A stretch of DNA of 64,000 nucleotides from a virus. The DNA lies in IMG/VR virus record IMGVR_UViG_3300036760_000522, positions 1-64,000 of that record, one strand, 5' to 3'. Position 1 is the stretch's first letter, and the number at the start of each line of letters is the position of its first letter. Under the pieces are notes generated by a model, which was not told the origin of the DNA, searched no databases, and saw only the letters and a program-made list of their open reading frames with translations. Shown here in pieces: positions 16,357 through 24,540 of the stretch. The translations under genes and the position numbers were made by a program.

Positions 16357-16623
16357 TCAAATGGCTCCCCTGCTGACGTTCCGTAGGCCTTGCTCTCGAA
16401 CCTCATCTTGTCCGAAAGACTCCTCCACGAGGGTCTTGAGTAGCTCGCTGTCCTCGACAAGCTCGACGTAGTCTTCGTGAAGCCACGCCACGGCCCTCCT
16501 GAGGTCTTCGTCGCGGGCGAGGTACTCGTAAGCCTTGAGTAGCTCCAAAGCCGCTCTCCGTCGCCCTGGGGCGTCGTCTACCTTCTTCCTGAGAAGACTC
16601 CTAGCAATGAGCGTCGCGTCCAT
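16357..16623 (-). CDS. hypothetical protein
   Basis: 88 residues, strongly helical and acidic in the C-terminal half. Starts 2 nt after the stop of the upstream gene, so co-transcribed. Function unknown. Confidence 0.55.
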   Translation of the reverse strand: MDATLIARSLLRKKVDDAPGRRRAALELLKAYEYLARDEDLRRAVAWLHEDYVELVEDSELLKTLVEESFGQDEVREQGLRNVSRGAI

Positions 16624-16625
16624 AG

Positions 16626-16964
16626 TCAGCTCTTCTCCTGGAACGACCCTAGAAGCCGAGTAAGCAGCTTTGGATCCTCTGAGGCTGTGACGCGGTCTAT
16701 CAACGCCCTCTTGAGCTTTGCGAGCCGGTAGACTTGGAACTCAGACTCGGTCAGCTCGTTCAGGGACACTGACCACATAGTGCTCGTGTCGCCGACAGGC
16801 TTCCCACTGTTCCGACCAAAAACGTAGCTCTCGCTGAGCTCAGCGATGAGCGTACCCGTGGCTCGCTTGATCACGATGTGGCGTTCATTCTGACGCACAA
16901 GTTCACAGAGCTCGATAGGTAACCCGTCCTTGCAGAGCACAATCCCCTTGGTCTCTTTTTTCAT
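16626..16964 (-). CDS. hypothetical protein
   Basis: 112 residues from the ATG at 16964 (AGGA upstream). A degenerate copy of the bipartite motif (16975-17003, ending in CCGTAG) precedes it. No domain recognised. Confidence 0.6.
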   Translation of the reverse strand: MKKETKGIVLCKDGLPIELCELVRQNERHIVIKRATGTLIAELSESYVFGRNSGKPVGDTSTMWSVSLNELTESEFQVYRLAKLKRALIDRVTASEDPKLLTRLLGSFQEKS

Positions 16965-16974
16965 GATGCTTGTC

Positions 16975-17003
16975 CTACGGTTTGAAGCTGCTCGGAATGG
17001 AAC
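16975..17003 (-). promoter_or_regulatory. bipartite promoter-like motif, degenerate copy D
   Basis: Minus strand GTTCCATTCC, 11 nt, AACCGTAG, directly upstream of the start at 16964. Keeps spacing but several bases differ. Confidence 0.4.
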
Positions 17004-17018
17004 GAAATCGGAAATCAC

Positions 17019-17312
17019 CTAGGCGATGCGCTTGACACCCTGTGTCGCTTTGAGCTCCGCTGCTGCGTCCATGAGGTCCCCGATATTCGCTACCTGTTGC
17101 AATCCTGCCGAAAAGCCTTCTTCCCAAAAGTGACGCGCGACGCGGTCCAGGGCGAATATCGCGGAGACATCCCCGTGGGGGTTACCAGGACTACAAATCC
17201 GTGAGTCGTATTTGTGCTCAGCCAAGAGGGCAGTGAGCATTATCGTGACTTCGTCACCTAGTGGTAGGCAGCGGGTTTCCCGTGGATGTCGATTGTTCTT
17301 TTTGGCGGTCAT
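17019..17312 (-). CDS. hypothetical protein
   Basis: 97 residues, ATG at 17312 with GGGAGGA upstream. A helical central segment around LDRVARHFWEEGF. Probably co-transcribed with 17317-17610. Function unknown. Confidence 0.6.
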   Translation of the reverse strand: MTAKKNNRHPRETRCLPLGDEVTIMLTALLAEHKYDSRICSPGNPHGDVSAIFALDRVARHFWEEGFSAGLQQVANIGDLMDAAAELKATQGVKRIA

Positions 17313-17316
17313 TGTT

Positions 17317-17610
17317 TCAGGTTCCTCCCTTGATCTTGTCATACTTTTTGGCACAGACAGGACACGTCGGTCGACTGTGAAGCCCAGCTAGACACTCGTC
17401 AGCCAAGTTGTCTAGAGGTTGCCTACATCCAGCTTCCATCCAAATCTCGTGATCGCGACGGAACACAAGATGTGTGAGGAAGTGACGTTTCCCTTCCCCG
17501 CTTTCGAGCTCGCATTTGAGCCCGCCACGATAGACGCCGGCTAGGACACCCACCGTGATTACATCCACGTACTCGATGTTGCGCTTCTTCGAGAGTTTGA
17601 ACGTTGCCAT
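17317..17610 (-). CDS. hypothetical protein with CPVC knuckle
   Basis: 97 residues, mostly beta, with a C-terminal CPVC pair and earlier single Cys residues. Preceded by a clear copy of the bipartite motif at 17621-17649. Function unknown. Confidence 0.6.
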   Translation of the reverse strand: MATFKLSKKRNIEYVDVITVGVLAGVYRGGLKCELESGEGKRHFLTHLVFRRDHEIWMEAGCRQPLDNLADECLAGLHSRPTCPVCAKKYDKIKGGT

Positions 17611-17620
17611 GTTACCCCTA

Positions 17621-17649
17621 CTACGAATCTCGTCGCTTCAAAATCGAGT
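17621..17649 (-). promoter_or_regulatory. bipartite promoter-like motif, copy B
   Basis: Minus strand ACTCGATTTT, 11 nt, ATTCGTAG, then TAGGGG and the ATG at 17610. Sequence further upstream (CCGAAATAGT) is also shared with copy A. Confidence 0.65.
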
Positions 17650-17723
17650 ACTATTTCGGATCATTTACCAGATTCTCACATTTTCCGTTTGCACCGGGGC
17701 TTACCTGCTAGAACTTCTTCTTG

Positions 17724-17767
17724 GTGAGGCTGTCGGTTCGTGACCCCCCTCTGTCCGACAGCCTCAC
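17724..17767 (-). terminator. hairpin terminator
   Basis: 13-bp arms GTGAGGCTGTCGG (17724-17736) and its complement (17755-17767), 18-nt loop, just after the end of the minus-strand gene at 17774. Confidence 0.65.
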
Positions 17768-17773
17768 TGCTTT

Positions 17774-18001
17774 TCAAGCAGGCAGCGTAGGAAGGTGCCC
17801 AATGCGGCGTTCCTCAGCTCTACGCAGTCCCTGAGCGCGTTTGCTCGTCGTCATGACCCAATCCGTGTAGGCGCTCCTTGGTACCCGAGGAGCCTTCAGA
17901 AGCTCGCTTGATGGGTTCCTGAGCGAGGTAGGGGGAAGAGAGTCGGGCTTACCGAATAGGTCGAGTATGAGCTCTTCGAAGGCTGTGAGTTCAGTTTGCA
18001 C
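17774..18001 (-). CDS. hypothetical protein
   Basis: 75 residues, GTG start one base inside an out-of-frame ATG. Preceded by a clear copy of the bipartite motif (18010-18038) and followed by a hairpin, so a single-gene transcription unit. Function unknown. Confidence 0.55.
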   Translation of the reverse strand: MQTELTAFEELILDLFGKPDSLPPTSLRNPSSELLKAPRVPRSAYTDWVMTTSKRAQGLRRAEERRIGHLPTLPA

Positions 18002-18009
18002 ATTTCTAC

Positions 18010-18038
18010 CTACGAATTGGGTCGGCTCGAAATCGAGT
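18010..18038 (-). promoter_or_regulatory. bipartite promoter-like motif, copy A
   Basis: Minus strand ACTCGATTTC, 11 nt, ATTCGTAG, then GTAGAAAT and the GTG at 18001. Same left box as copy E at 27414, which lies on the plus strand. Confidence 0.65.
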
Positions 18039-18065
18039 ACTATTTCGGGGACGTTCCCATTTGAT

Positions 18066-18387
18066 ATGGAAACGTCAGATCAAATCATATTCGCGGACCA
18101 CTGTCCTGCGTGCGCCTCAACATGGCTCCAAGTCTTTTGGGACACTCGATGGCAAACGAGGTGCACCAACGGAGACCTTCCGATGTTTTCAGAGGCAAAG
18201 GGAGTTGGTGGCTCTGCTGCTGCGCGACTGTCGAGAACGCGAAGACAACGCTGAGTGGAGGACCGAAGCCGGGCTCTTCGAGACGAAGTGTCGGACGAAA
18301 CGAGACGACGAACGGCTTCGGAGCGCGCTTCTCGCGTCAGCAGGATCTGTTGAAAGCGACGAGGATCCATCCATCACCAAACGATGA
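18066..18387 (+). pseudogene. frameshifted zinc-ribbon paralogue
   Basis: From ATG 18066 one frame gives HCPACASTWLQVFWDT and a second Cys near residue 33. Another frame then gives FRCFQRQRELVALLLRDC, which matches the F-R-A-F-Q helix of the zinc-ribbon proteins at 14266 and 10986. The frame change falls around 18165-18180. A broken copy or a base error. Confidence 0.4.
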
Positions 18388-18593
18388 TCTCGTCTTGGGC
18401 ACTTGTACTGAACGCAGTTGCCGATGTGTACAAGTCACATTGCAGAAGTGAAATCGAGATCGGAAACACGTGAAACACAGTGGTTTGCTCAATGAGATCA
18501 AACGTAGTGTCTTTTTTTCTTGACAAACGAGTGTTGCATACGTACTTCGGTGTTGATGGATCCGATCTGTCGAAAACAGCGGGTGTTCAGTGG
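18388..18593. other. non-coding gap with possible promoter
   Basis: No convincing gene between 18388 and 18870. This part holds a TTGACA box after a T-run (around 18515-18526). I see no clean -10 at 17 bp. The rest of the gap is made of two perfect hairpins and a 7-bp tandem repeat, listed separately. Confidence 0.4.
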
Positions 18594-18645
18594 GTTTTAT
18601 TTATCCAAGAGTTCAACACTCGTTGAACTCTTGGATAAATAAAAC
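18594..18645. terminator. perfect 24-bp hairpin, bidirectional
   Basis: Arms 18594-18617 and 18622-18645, 4-nt loop ACTC, ends GTTTTATTTATCC and complement. T-rich on one side and A-rich on the other, as expected for a two-way terminator. The stem is longer than needed for termination. Confidence 0.65.
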
Positions 18646-18766
18646 AGCTTGTTTTGGCTTCGCCTCTAGACTGCTTCGCTCCCACAACGAAATAAACCAG
18701 TTCAACCACACCACAAAAATGCTACCCAAGAGGCACACCTTAACCACTTTCGACTTCCCTTCTTTC

Positions 18767-18802
18767 GTCTTAAATGTTCGCCGATCGGCGAACATTTAAG
18801 AC
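18767..18802. repeat. perfect 36-bp palindrome
   Basis: GTCTTAAATGTTCGCC, GATC, then the complement. A second strong palindrome 120 bp after the first. It may be a terminator, a dimer-binding site or a replication or recombination structure. Confidence 0.65.
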
Positions 18803-18820
18803 CCCTAGGTCTCCCCTGGT

Positions 18821-18848
18821 GTCCTTAGTCCTTAGTCCTTAGTCCTTA
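18821..18848 (+). repeat. 7-bp tandem repeat, four copies
   Basis: GTCCTTA repeated four times without change, 22 bp before the start of the next gene. Copy number could vary by slippage and alter expression. Confidence 0.8.
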
Positions 18849-18870
18849 GAGGCACTTAGACAGCACCCTC

Positions 18871-19194
18871 ATGTCTGACCCACATACCCCCACACCAGAG
18901 TCTCCCCCTCTTCCCCCTGCCACCTCCATCGCAGCCGCTTGGGAACGCTACCGCGCCATGGTGTTGCCTGTGGTAGCGAGCGAGGTCCAGGTCGTCGAGA
19001 CCCGAAAGGCCTTCTACGCAGGGGCCATCATGCTGTTCAGGACCCTCATCTCCTCGCTTACGCCTGGCAAAGAAGCGACTGCCGCCGACATGGCCTTCCT
19101 GACCGCCATCGACAACGAGATTGTGGCGTTCGAAACCGAGCTCTACGCTCGCTTGGAAACGAGGCATTCTTCCTCACCACACAGCCTCTCCTGA
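18871..19194 (+). CDS. hypothetical phage protein
   Basis: 107 residues. A Pro-rich N-terminus, then VQVVETRKAFYAGA, a motif that recurs in small phage proteins of unknown role, and a helical C-terminus. Preceded by the 7-bp tandem repeat. Function unknown. Confidence 0.65.
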   Translation: MSDPHTPTPESPPLPPATSIAAAWERYRAMVLPVVASEVQVVETRKAFYAGAIMLFRTLISSLTPGKEATAADMAFLTAIDNEIVAFETELYARLETRHSSSPHSLS

Positions 19195-19381
19195 GACTTG
19201 GAGGCACAAGCCTGGCCTGTGGACCCTCCTAGTGGCTTAGCCCTTCTCAGGGCTTCCTGGGAGGCCCTAAGGTCCTCAAGACGGATTCGCAGCTCGCAGC
19301 TCTCAGGTCATCCTCATCAGGGCTGCTTCGAGCACCTCTTGGTAGTCCTTGGAAGGGGTCGCTGTCATCATGGGTGTGGCC

Positions 19382-19858
19382 TCACAGGCTCTCAAGGATG
19401 TCGTCCCAAAGGTCCTTCTCCTCGGATTGTGGTGCGTCGTTCTCTTCAATCTTCTGTTCCTCCACAGCCTCAGGCGATTCAGGCAGTACAGCCAACCCTT
19501 CTTCTACAGGTCGTTTCTCCTGACCGTCCGTCGCTTCTTCTGGCTTCTTACGAGTCTTTCTCGCACGACGTGGTGAGACGACAGTAGCAGTTCCTGGAAC
19601 GACTTCGAGTGTTGGTGAGACGACTGGGGGCGGTTTGCGCTGCCCTCGTTTCTCTTTCCGGTTCTTCGCACGTGACCTCACCTCTCTCAGAATAGCGTCG
19701 TAGGCGCCTTCCTTGGAGGATGCCATCAGCCCAATTCCGAGACTGAATGCCGCATTCCCTATCGTGTAGCGTGACGCCACGGGGTGCTCGTCTTCAAGCA
19801 CCTCTAGTTTTGCCAGCGTCTCCGACTGTATTCTGAGCGTAATCACTGTGTCGGCCAT
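19382..19858 (-). CDS. ribbon-helix-helix-like regulator with long tail
   Basis: 158 residues from ATG 19858, which has AGGAGAA upstream. The N-terminal MADTVITLRIQSETLAKLE and two following helices fit a ribbon-helix-helix DNA-binding fold. The C-terminal half is Lys/Glu/Pro-rich and disordered. A perfect palindrome (19942-19955) lies upstream between this gene and the divergent 20031 frame, a likely operator. Confidence 0.55.
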   Translation of the reverse strand: MADTVITLRIQSETLAKLEVLEDEHPVASRYTIGNAAFSLGIGLMASSKEGAYDAILREVRSRAKNRKEKRGQRKPPPVVSPTLEVVPGTATVVSPRRARKTRKKPEEATDGQEKRPVEEGLAVLPESPEAVEEQKIEENDAPQSEEKDLWDDILESL

Positions 19859-19941
19859 ACAATGCGTATTCTCCTGATGTACTTTGAGTACACAGACACC
19901 GGATGAAAACACGTCACGACGTGTGCACAGAATGTAACGCT

Positions 19942-19955
19942 TTGACACGTGTCAA
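19942..19955. promoter_or_regulatory. palindromic operator candidate
   Basis: TTGACACGTGTCAA, a perfect 14-bp palindrome in a divergent intergenic region upstream of a ribbon-helix-helix gene. Confidence 0.45.
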
Positions 19956-20030
19956 TTAAGTATTCAATTTCTACGCAGCACGCAACGTACTTTCTAGTAT
20001 GCTAGTAGTACAAAGTATACAGAGGAAGCG

Positions 20031-20347
20031 ATGACACCTTCTACAGCACGGGCGAGTCACTCTTACCGGCGCACTCGTCCTCGCCAGCAGCTTGGCGTCG
20101 GAACACGTTCCCCTGTCCTCCCCGGCGTTAGAACCGCAGCAACCGACGTCTTAGCGGGCAGGGCACAAAAGTCCTTGATGCGCTTCAACTCGAGGCCGAA
20201 AAACTCGTCGCTCTACTCAAGAGCCGCGAGATCGGTCTTTCCACTTGGTGGCTCTTCCTAGACACCCGTATCAAGAACACATGCGTTTGGCCATGGATAG
20301 AGCCGAAAAGGGCACAGGATGAAAAACACGAAAGGCCACCCCCTTGA
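20031..20347 (+). pseudogene. frame-disrupted small ORF
   Basis: ATG 20031 with AGAGGAAG upstream opens a 76-codon frame to 20261. A different frame, open from about 20135 to TGA 20345-20347, reads VLDALQLEAEKLVALLKSRE and WWLFLDTRIKN, which look like real protein but have no start codon. One frame change would join a start to this part. Confidence 0.35.
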
Positions 20348-20385
20348 GAGGGCGACCTTTTCGAGTCAAACAGGCTTTCGATTTT

Positions 20386-21168
20386 TTAATCGAAGAGACC
20401 TTTGGCACAGTACGCATGCACGTGCTGGTTGTCGATGTTGTTGACAAAACTCTTCATGTTCTTGCCGCAGTACCCTTGACAGGTCAACCAGCTCCAGGCG
20501 GCGAACCAGCCGTGTGTTCGCCAGCTGTTCTCTGGGACTGGATACACAGTGGTCTTGTTTCCGATTTTGATCGAGTAGTTGGACGTGCCCACCCCGCTAC
20601 AGACAAAGCCGCTATACTCGATGATGTCGTCCGCGTAAATCCAAGAGTAGCCAAAATCCATCAAGAAATACTGGTAGTCGAAATCAGCGGCTTGGCACTG
20701 TATCTGGCTTGAGAGCCAGGTAAAGTCACAGCAGCCATTCCCGCAAGCCGCTTTGTTTGCAACTTCGCCGGTTGCGCCGAACGCGTCACTCGGCTTAGCC
20801 AACTTGGATGGAGCAGCATCGGTCTGTACCGTTTGCAGATTCAGGCGATCTTGCAACGCTGCAAGATTGGCAGGGACCGCCTTGTCTGGCGCCAGACGTG
20901 TCCAGGCTTGCGTCAGTGTCTCGCCAGCAACACCCGCGTAGACAGGGTCGACGAAGGCTTGGCCTCTTTCAGTAATCAGGACTCCGCCTTCAGACGCGAA
21001 GTCGAGAAAATCTACGATATTGCCGTTCGGGAACTTCAGCGTAGCTATCACGCTCCCCGACGGAACAGCGACCGCTTGAGTTTCAGAATCCAGGGCAACT
21101 TCATCACCCCCACTGCACCCGACCAATACCAAACCAACCAACATTCTCACTATCGTGTTTTTTGTCAC
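20386..21168 (-). CDS. secreted Cys-rich lipoprotein
   Basis: 260 residues. GTG 21168 with GGAGG upstream gives a signal peptide ending in the lipobox LVGC (Cys18), so it should be lipid-anchored. The C-terminal part has at least eight Cys residues (ACGNGCCDF, QCQAAD, CSGVG, CQGYCGK, YCAKG), suggesting disulfides outside the cytoplasm. It looks like a host-derived protein of the type seen in Myxococcota. A possible role is surface change or superinfection exclusion. A small hairpin (TTCGATT arms) overlaps the stop. Confidence 0.7.
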   Translation of the reverse strand: MTKNTIVRMLVGLVLVGCSGGDEVALDSETQAVAVPSGSVIATLKFPNGNIVDFLDFASEGGVLITERGQAFVDPVYAGVAGETLTQAWTRLAPDKAVPANLAALQDRLNLQTVQTDAAPSKLAKPSDAFGATGEVANKAACGNGCCDFTWLSSQIQCQAADFDYQYFLMDFGYSWIYADDIIEYSGFVCSGVGTSNYSIKIGNKTTVYPVPENSWRTHGWFAAWSWLTCQGYCGKNMKSFVNNIDNQHVHAYCAKGLFD

Positions 21169-21424
21169 AATGGACCTCCGAGCGCGATTAACGCCCGGTT
21201 TGCCTGTTAGGTAAATATGGCCGAAAATGCCATGTCTCAAAATCACACAGATACGTATTCAAATCATGAATTCGACACGACTTCATGATGGTGTCATTTT
21301 GAGAAACACGAGAACCGCAGGCCTGCCCTCGGAAACCAGTTGTCTGCAACCTCTGCAACGAAGTACAACCACAGAGCTCCTGATTTCAGGACCGGCCCCC
21401 ACCCACAACAGCTTGTGAGCATAT

Positions 21425-21769
21425 ATGAAAGCGAAGACGAGAGTGAAAGCGACGAAAGGCGCAGCAGTTCCTGCGACGGACAGAACAGGCGGCTTTGACA
21501 TGGCCCTCTGCCTTCTCAAGTTAGGAGTCCTTGTCACGCGTCAGTCTTGGCGTGACGGGATCCGTGTCTATCTCGCGCCAAGAAAACCAACTCCGCTCTT
21601 CATTTACGACGATCCAGGAGGTAATAAATACAAGGCCGGTTGGACACCTTCGACTGACGACCTCTTAGCGCGAGATTGGGTCGTTCAGGATCCTTACGAG
21701 GACGTCGCTCCTAAAAAGAAGCGCAAGACCCCGACCGTCTCGTCTCGCACGTTGAGGAAGCCGCTTTAA
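21425..21769 (+). CDS. DUF2829 / Tad2-like protein
   Basis: 114 residues. GGFDMALCLLKLGVLVTRQSW, an IRVYLAP strand, a WTPSTDDLLARDW segment and a basic tail match DUF2829. One member, Tad2, binds the Thoeris signal molecule and blocks that defence (established for Tad2). Anti-Thoeris activity here is inference, since DUF2829 proteins are diverse. It ends 4 nt into the convergent gene 21766-22479. Confidence 0.75.
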   Translation: MKAKTRVKATKGAAVPATDRTGGFDMALCLLKLGVLVTRQSWRDGIRVYLAPRKPTPLFIYDDPGGNKYKAGWTPSTDDLLARDWVVQDPYEDVAPKKKRKTPTVSSRTLRKPL

Positions 21770-22479
21770 GCTCGCAATGGCTCGGCTAGATTCGCCGCAT
21801 CCCAGCCATGGAGCCACGCGTCAAGATGGCCCGTGATTCCGTTCCCGCCTTGTTGGACCAGTCTCATGGCGGACATCAGGTCCCGGTCTTGTGACGGGAC
21901 TCTCGGTTTCCCGACCTTGAAAGCGTCTTTTCCCATTTGACGCGCTTCTGAAGTCGACACAGCTTGTGACGTTGTGCTTTCTTCTGCCTGAGTGGGCTTG
22001 AAGGACCAAAGGACGCTCCCACCTGGGATCGATTGAATCATTGCGAGTCCGTTTCGAAGCAAGACCTTGAGTCCACCATCATCCACCGCGAACCGGGCCG
22101 CGTGGCTCGAGTACGCAAACTCGTGCAAGCCTTCTCGGTACCCGTAATCTGGTTTTGCAGGGCCCAAGGTCCGATGGAGCAGAGCGAGGAGTCGTTTTGG
22201 TGGCTTTGCCGCCCCGAGCTTGTACCGCTCAACGACTTTCGTAGTGGACGCTGTGTGAAGGAGTCGATTGCTGTTCATGGTATCCCCAAGCTCTTGTTGG
22301 ATGATTCCTTCCGCGTGGTCGAAGCTCGGCTTACGCGACTTTATCTCGTGTTCCTTGCCATCCAATGTCAAAAACCACGTCTTGTCTCGCTTGTGTAGCA
22401 CTGCCCGGCCGAAGAGGCCTTCGTACCCGCCCCCAGGTGTCGGCTTCCAGGTCCAGGCTAGCTTCGACGTGGCCTCCAT
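21766..22479 (-). CDS. hypothetical protein with RMF-like C-terminus
   Basis: 237 residues. The N-terminal third is a WKPTPGGGYEGLFG beta segment. The last 60 residues have the spacing G-x-x-A-F-x-x-G ... R-x-P ... W-x-x-G-W-D-A-A, as in ribosome modulation factor-like domains of phage proteins. Possible ribosome binding is inferred weakly. Confidence 0.55.
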   Translation of the reverse strand: MEATSKLAWTWKPTPGGGYEGLFGRAVLHKRDKTWFLTLDGKEHEIKSRKPSFDHAEGIIQQELGDTMNSNRLLHTASTTKVVERYKLGAAKPPKRLLALLHRTLGPAKPDYGYREGLHEFAYSSHAARFAVDDGGLKVLLRNGLAMIQSIPGGSVLWSFKPTQAEESTTSQAVSTSEARQMGKDAFKVGKPRVPSQDRDLMSAMRLVQQGGNGITGHLDAWLHGWDAANLAEPLRA

Positions 22480-22480
22480 G

Positions 22481-22702
22481 CTACTTGGTGTTTCCCATCA
22501 AAGGGACAATACTTGCTGGTTGGGCGCCTGGATGTCTGCGGTGACCGACGACGAGCACGACGCCGCCTACGCATTCGAGGCTCTCTGGTATCACGCCTGT
22601 GAGACTGATACTTGAGTGAGTCTGTCCGCGGAACGGATCAGGCGTATAGACAGTGACTCGCACGCAGTAGCTTTTCTGGTGTTTCCGTAGCATCGTCGCC
22701 AT
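22481..22702 (-). CDS. hypothetical protein
   Basis: 73 residues, ATG with GAAGGAA upstream. The N-terminal YCVRVTVYTP strand is protein-like. The rest is Val/Gly-rich and less certain. It lies 1 nt before the RMF-like gene, fitting one operon. Confidence 0.45.
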   Translation of the reverse strand: MATMLRKHQKSYCVRVTVYTPDPFRGQTHSSISLTGVIPESLECVGGVVLVVGHRRHPGAQPASIVPLMGNTK

Positions 22703-22715
22703 GTGGTTTTTTCCT

Positions 22716-23102
22716 TCACGCCTCCACTTGTGGCTCAGTCACTGAATCGCCGTCACGTAAAGGCCAAAGCAACTCACCCTTGCGCAGCAAGGCCCATTCC
22801 GTGTCTGTTAGGGGCCGAAAGCTCCCTCGTGGTTCGCAGTGCCCTCCACTTGTATCTTCAACTCCATCGACGTAGTCTGGAAAGAAAATGTATTTGCCTG
22901 TCCAAATTGACAAGCCCGGTGGTGCATCCTCTAGACCAAGATCCTCCAGGTTGCTCAGTGAGGCGTCTTCGATTTCGCGGGTGATCCCAGGGCCGGTGTA
23001 CTGGAGTACGGTCCCACTCCGTGAGCCATTTGCGATGAGGGCGTGGGACAGTTCGACTCCTCGGTCGCCTGCTCTGACTTCTTCCGGTTGTCCGTGTGCC
23101 AT
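22716..23102 (-). CDS. hypothetical protein
   Basis: 128 residues from ATG 23102 (a longer frame begins at 23159 but overlaps the divergent gene's ribosome site). Contains LRKGELLWPLRDGD near the end. Function unknown. Upstream of the 22481 and 21766 genes on the same strand. Confidence 0.5.
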   Translation of the reverse strand: MAHGQPEEVRAGDRGVELSHALIANGSRSGTVLQYTGPGITREIEDASLSNLEDLGLEDAPPGLSIWTGKYIFFPDYVDGVEDTSGGHCEPRGSFRPLTDTEWALLRKGELLWPLRDGDSVTEPQVEA

Positions 23103-23148
23103 ATAGTCTTTTGTTCCGCTGTAAGATGATGAGGAGAGAGAAATCATC

Positions 23149-23367
23149 ATGCCGTTCAAGGATAAAGTTGGGTCTACCGATCACGTCGAGGCATCTCTGT
23201 CTACGTACACGCCTCCTGAGTTCCCCTGCCCGAATTGCGGGAAGGCCACGAAAGACGACAACACGGATGAAACGAGGGAGGCTGGCCAAAACATCAGAAT
23301 TTGCTCTTCCCGTGTGTGCCGTTCGCAATCTGACTTCGCGTCAGGCTCCGGCGTTCTAGTCTCCTGA
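23149..23367 (+). CDS. small zinc-ribbon protein
   Basis: 72 residues with GAGGAGAGAG upstream. CPNCGK (residues 27-32) and CSSRVC near residue 53 form a zinc ribbon. Its end overlaps the convergent SprT-like gene by 12 nt. Function unknown. Confidence 0.6.
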   Translation: MPFKDKVGSTDHVEASLSTYTPPEFPCPNCGKATKDDNTDETREAGQNIRICSSRVCRSQSDFASGSGVLVS

Positions 23368-24447
23368 GTGCGCTGGCAGCAATCTGGGTCCGCTTTCTAC
23401 CGGCCCTTGCTTGACACCGCGGTGCAGCACAATCTCACGTCCACGGGCAGCACCTGCATCGTGTATCGACCCACTGGTTAGATTGAACTTGCGACCAGTG
23501 TGTCGGTCGGGGTTGCGCTTTTCGTAGTAGTCCCGAACGGCTTTTTCCCCTACCCAAACGAGTCCTTCTTGCTGACAAACCTTTTTCTCGTCGTCGAGCT
23601 TGTCGAGAAAGCCTGACATCACGCCGGCTCGGAACTCACGCCTAAAGCGATTAGATCGCAGGCCCTCACCCTGCCTGTACTTGAACCACAACCGGTTCGC
23701 AGTGCGGTTGAGAAAAGTGTGCACGTAGGAGGCTAGCTCCAAGTTGTCGTCTAATCCACAGACCTCGAGAACGCGTCCTTGCTTACCTTCCGCAATGCGC
23801 CAGATGTAGATCCAGATACAGGCAACGAAGAAATGTCGTGACAAGATACAGCTGAGCAACTTGTCCGCTTCCGTGGTCCGTAAGCTTGGTTTGCCGAGAT
23901 GTCGAAAGCCGTAATGACTCGTCGTGACATCCAACACGTTTTCGATATTGTACTTCAGCATTAGCCGTTGCGCCGTTTTCATGGCTATCTCGGCCTCGTG
24001 TTGGTTGGCGCTCTTCGCTAGTGCTAAAAGACCGGCTATCTTTTGCAGGACAGCTGGACGCTCACCATTGCTCTTGGCTTGAGGCAATCCAGATGCTCGT
24101 CCGTCAAAGCCTCGCTCTTGACAGACCTTTTGGAACAAGTCTCCGTGAGGTAGCGCGTCGTCGGCTTTGAGGACTTCGTGAACGTACTGGTGCGCCATCT
24201 CGTGCTTCAAGACTTCGATGACAGCCCCCCACTCGGACGTGAACAAGAACCCGCGTGTGATTTCGACACACCGCGCACTCGGAACCCACCGACCCAAGGT
24301 CTTGGCGGCGTCGGTTAGTTGGAAAGCGCAGGCCTTCAACTGATTTGCGAAGAAATTGTGGTTGATCGATCGGTACTCGCGATACAAGGCGCGAACCGCG
24401 GCACTCTCTAGTTCGTTGGAGAGCTTCGCGTGTCCGGGGTTCAACAT
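23356..24447 (-). CDS. SprT-like / DUF2786 metallopeptidase
   Basis: 363 residues. The zinc-protease motif HEMAH is at 82-86 in an N-terminal SprT-like domain. A DUF2786 helical segment follows (KIAGLLALAKSANQHEAEIA, then QRLMLKYNI, about 133-170), then a long C-terminal helical domain. SprT/Spartan proteins cut DNA-protein crosslinks (family knowledge). The joint SprT-DUF2786 layout is known in phages and plasmids. Substrate here unknown. Confidence 0.8.
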   Translation of the reverse strand: MLNPGHAKLSNELESAAVRALYREYRSINHNFFANQLKACAFQLTDAAKTLGRWVPSARCVEITRGFLFTSEWGAVIEVLKHEMAHQYVHEVLKADDALPHGDLFQKVCQERGFDGRASGLPQAKSNGERPAVLQKIAGLLALAKSANQHEAEIAMKTAQRLMLKYNIENVLDVTTSHYGFRHLGKPSLRTTEADKLLSCILSRHFFVACIWIYIWRIAEGKQGRVLEVCGLDDNLELASYVHTFLNRTANRLWFKYRQGEGLRSNRFRREFRAGVMSGFLDKLDDEKKVCQQEGLVWVGEKAVRDYYEKRNPDRHTGRKFNLTSGSIHDAGAARGREIVLHRGVKQGPVESGPRLLPAHSGD

Positions 24448-24540
24448 GATGTCCGTGGCTATTGCCGATTCCGGAAAGTTCGGCGCTTTGGTGGAAAGTG
24501 GAAACTAGTGTATAGAAGGCAAGCGGAGGAATCAAACGCG

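Noticed and set aside
19198-19587. Plus-strand ORF of 129 codons opposite the ribbon-helix-helix gene
   Set aside because: Low-complexity Leu/Arg/Ser translation overlapping a better supported minus-strand gene with ribosome site.
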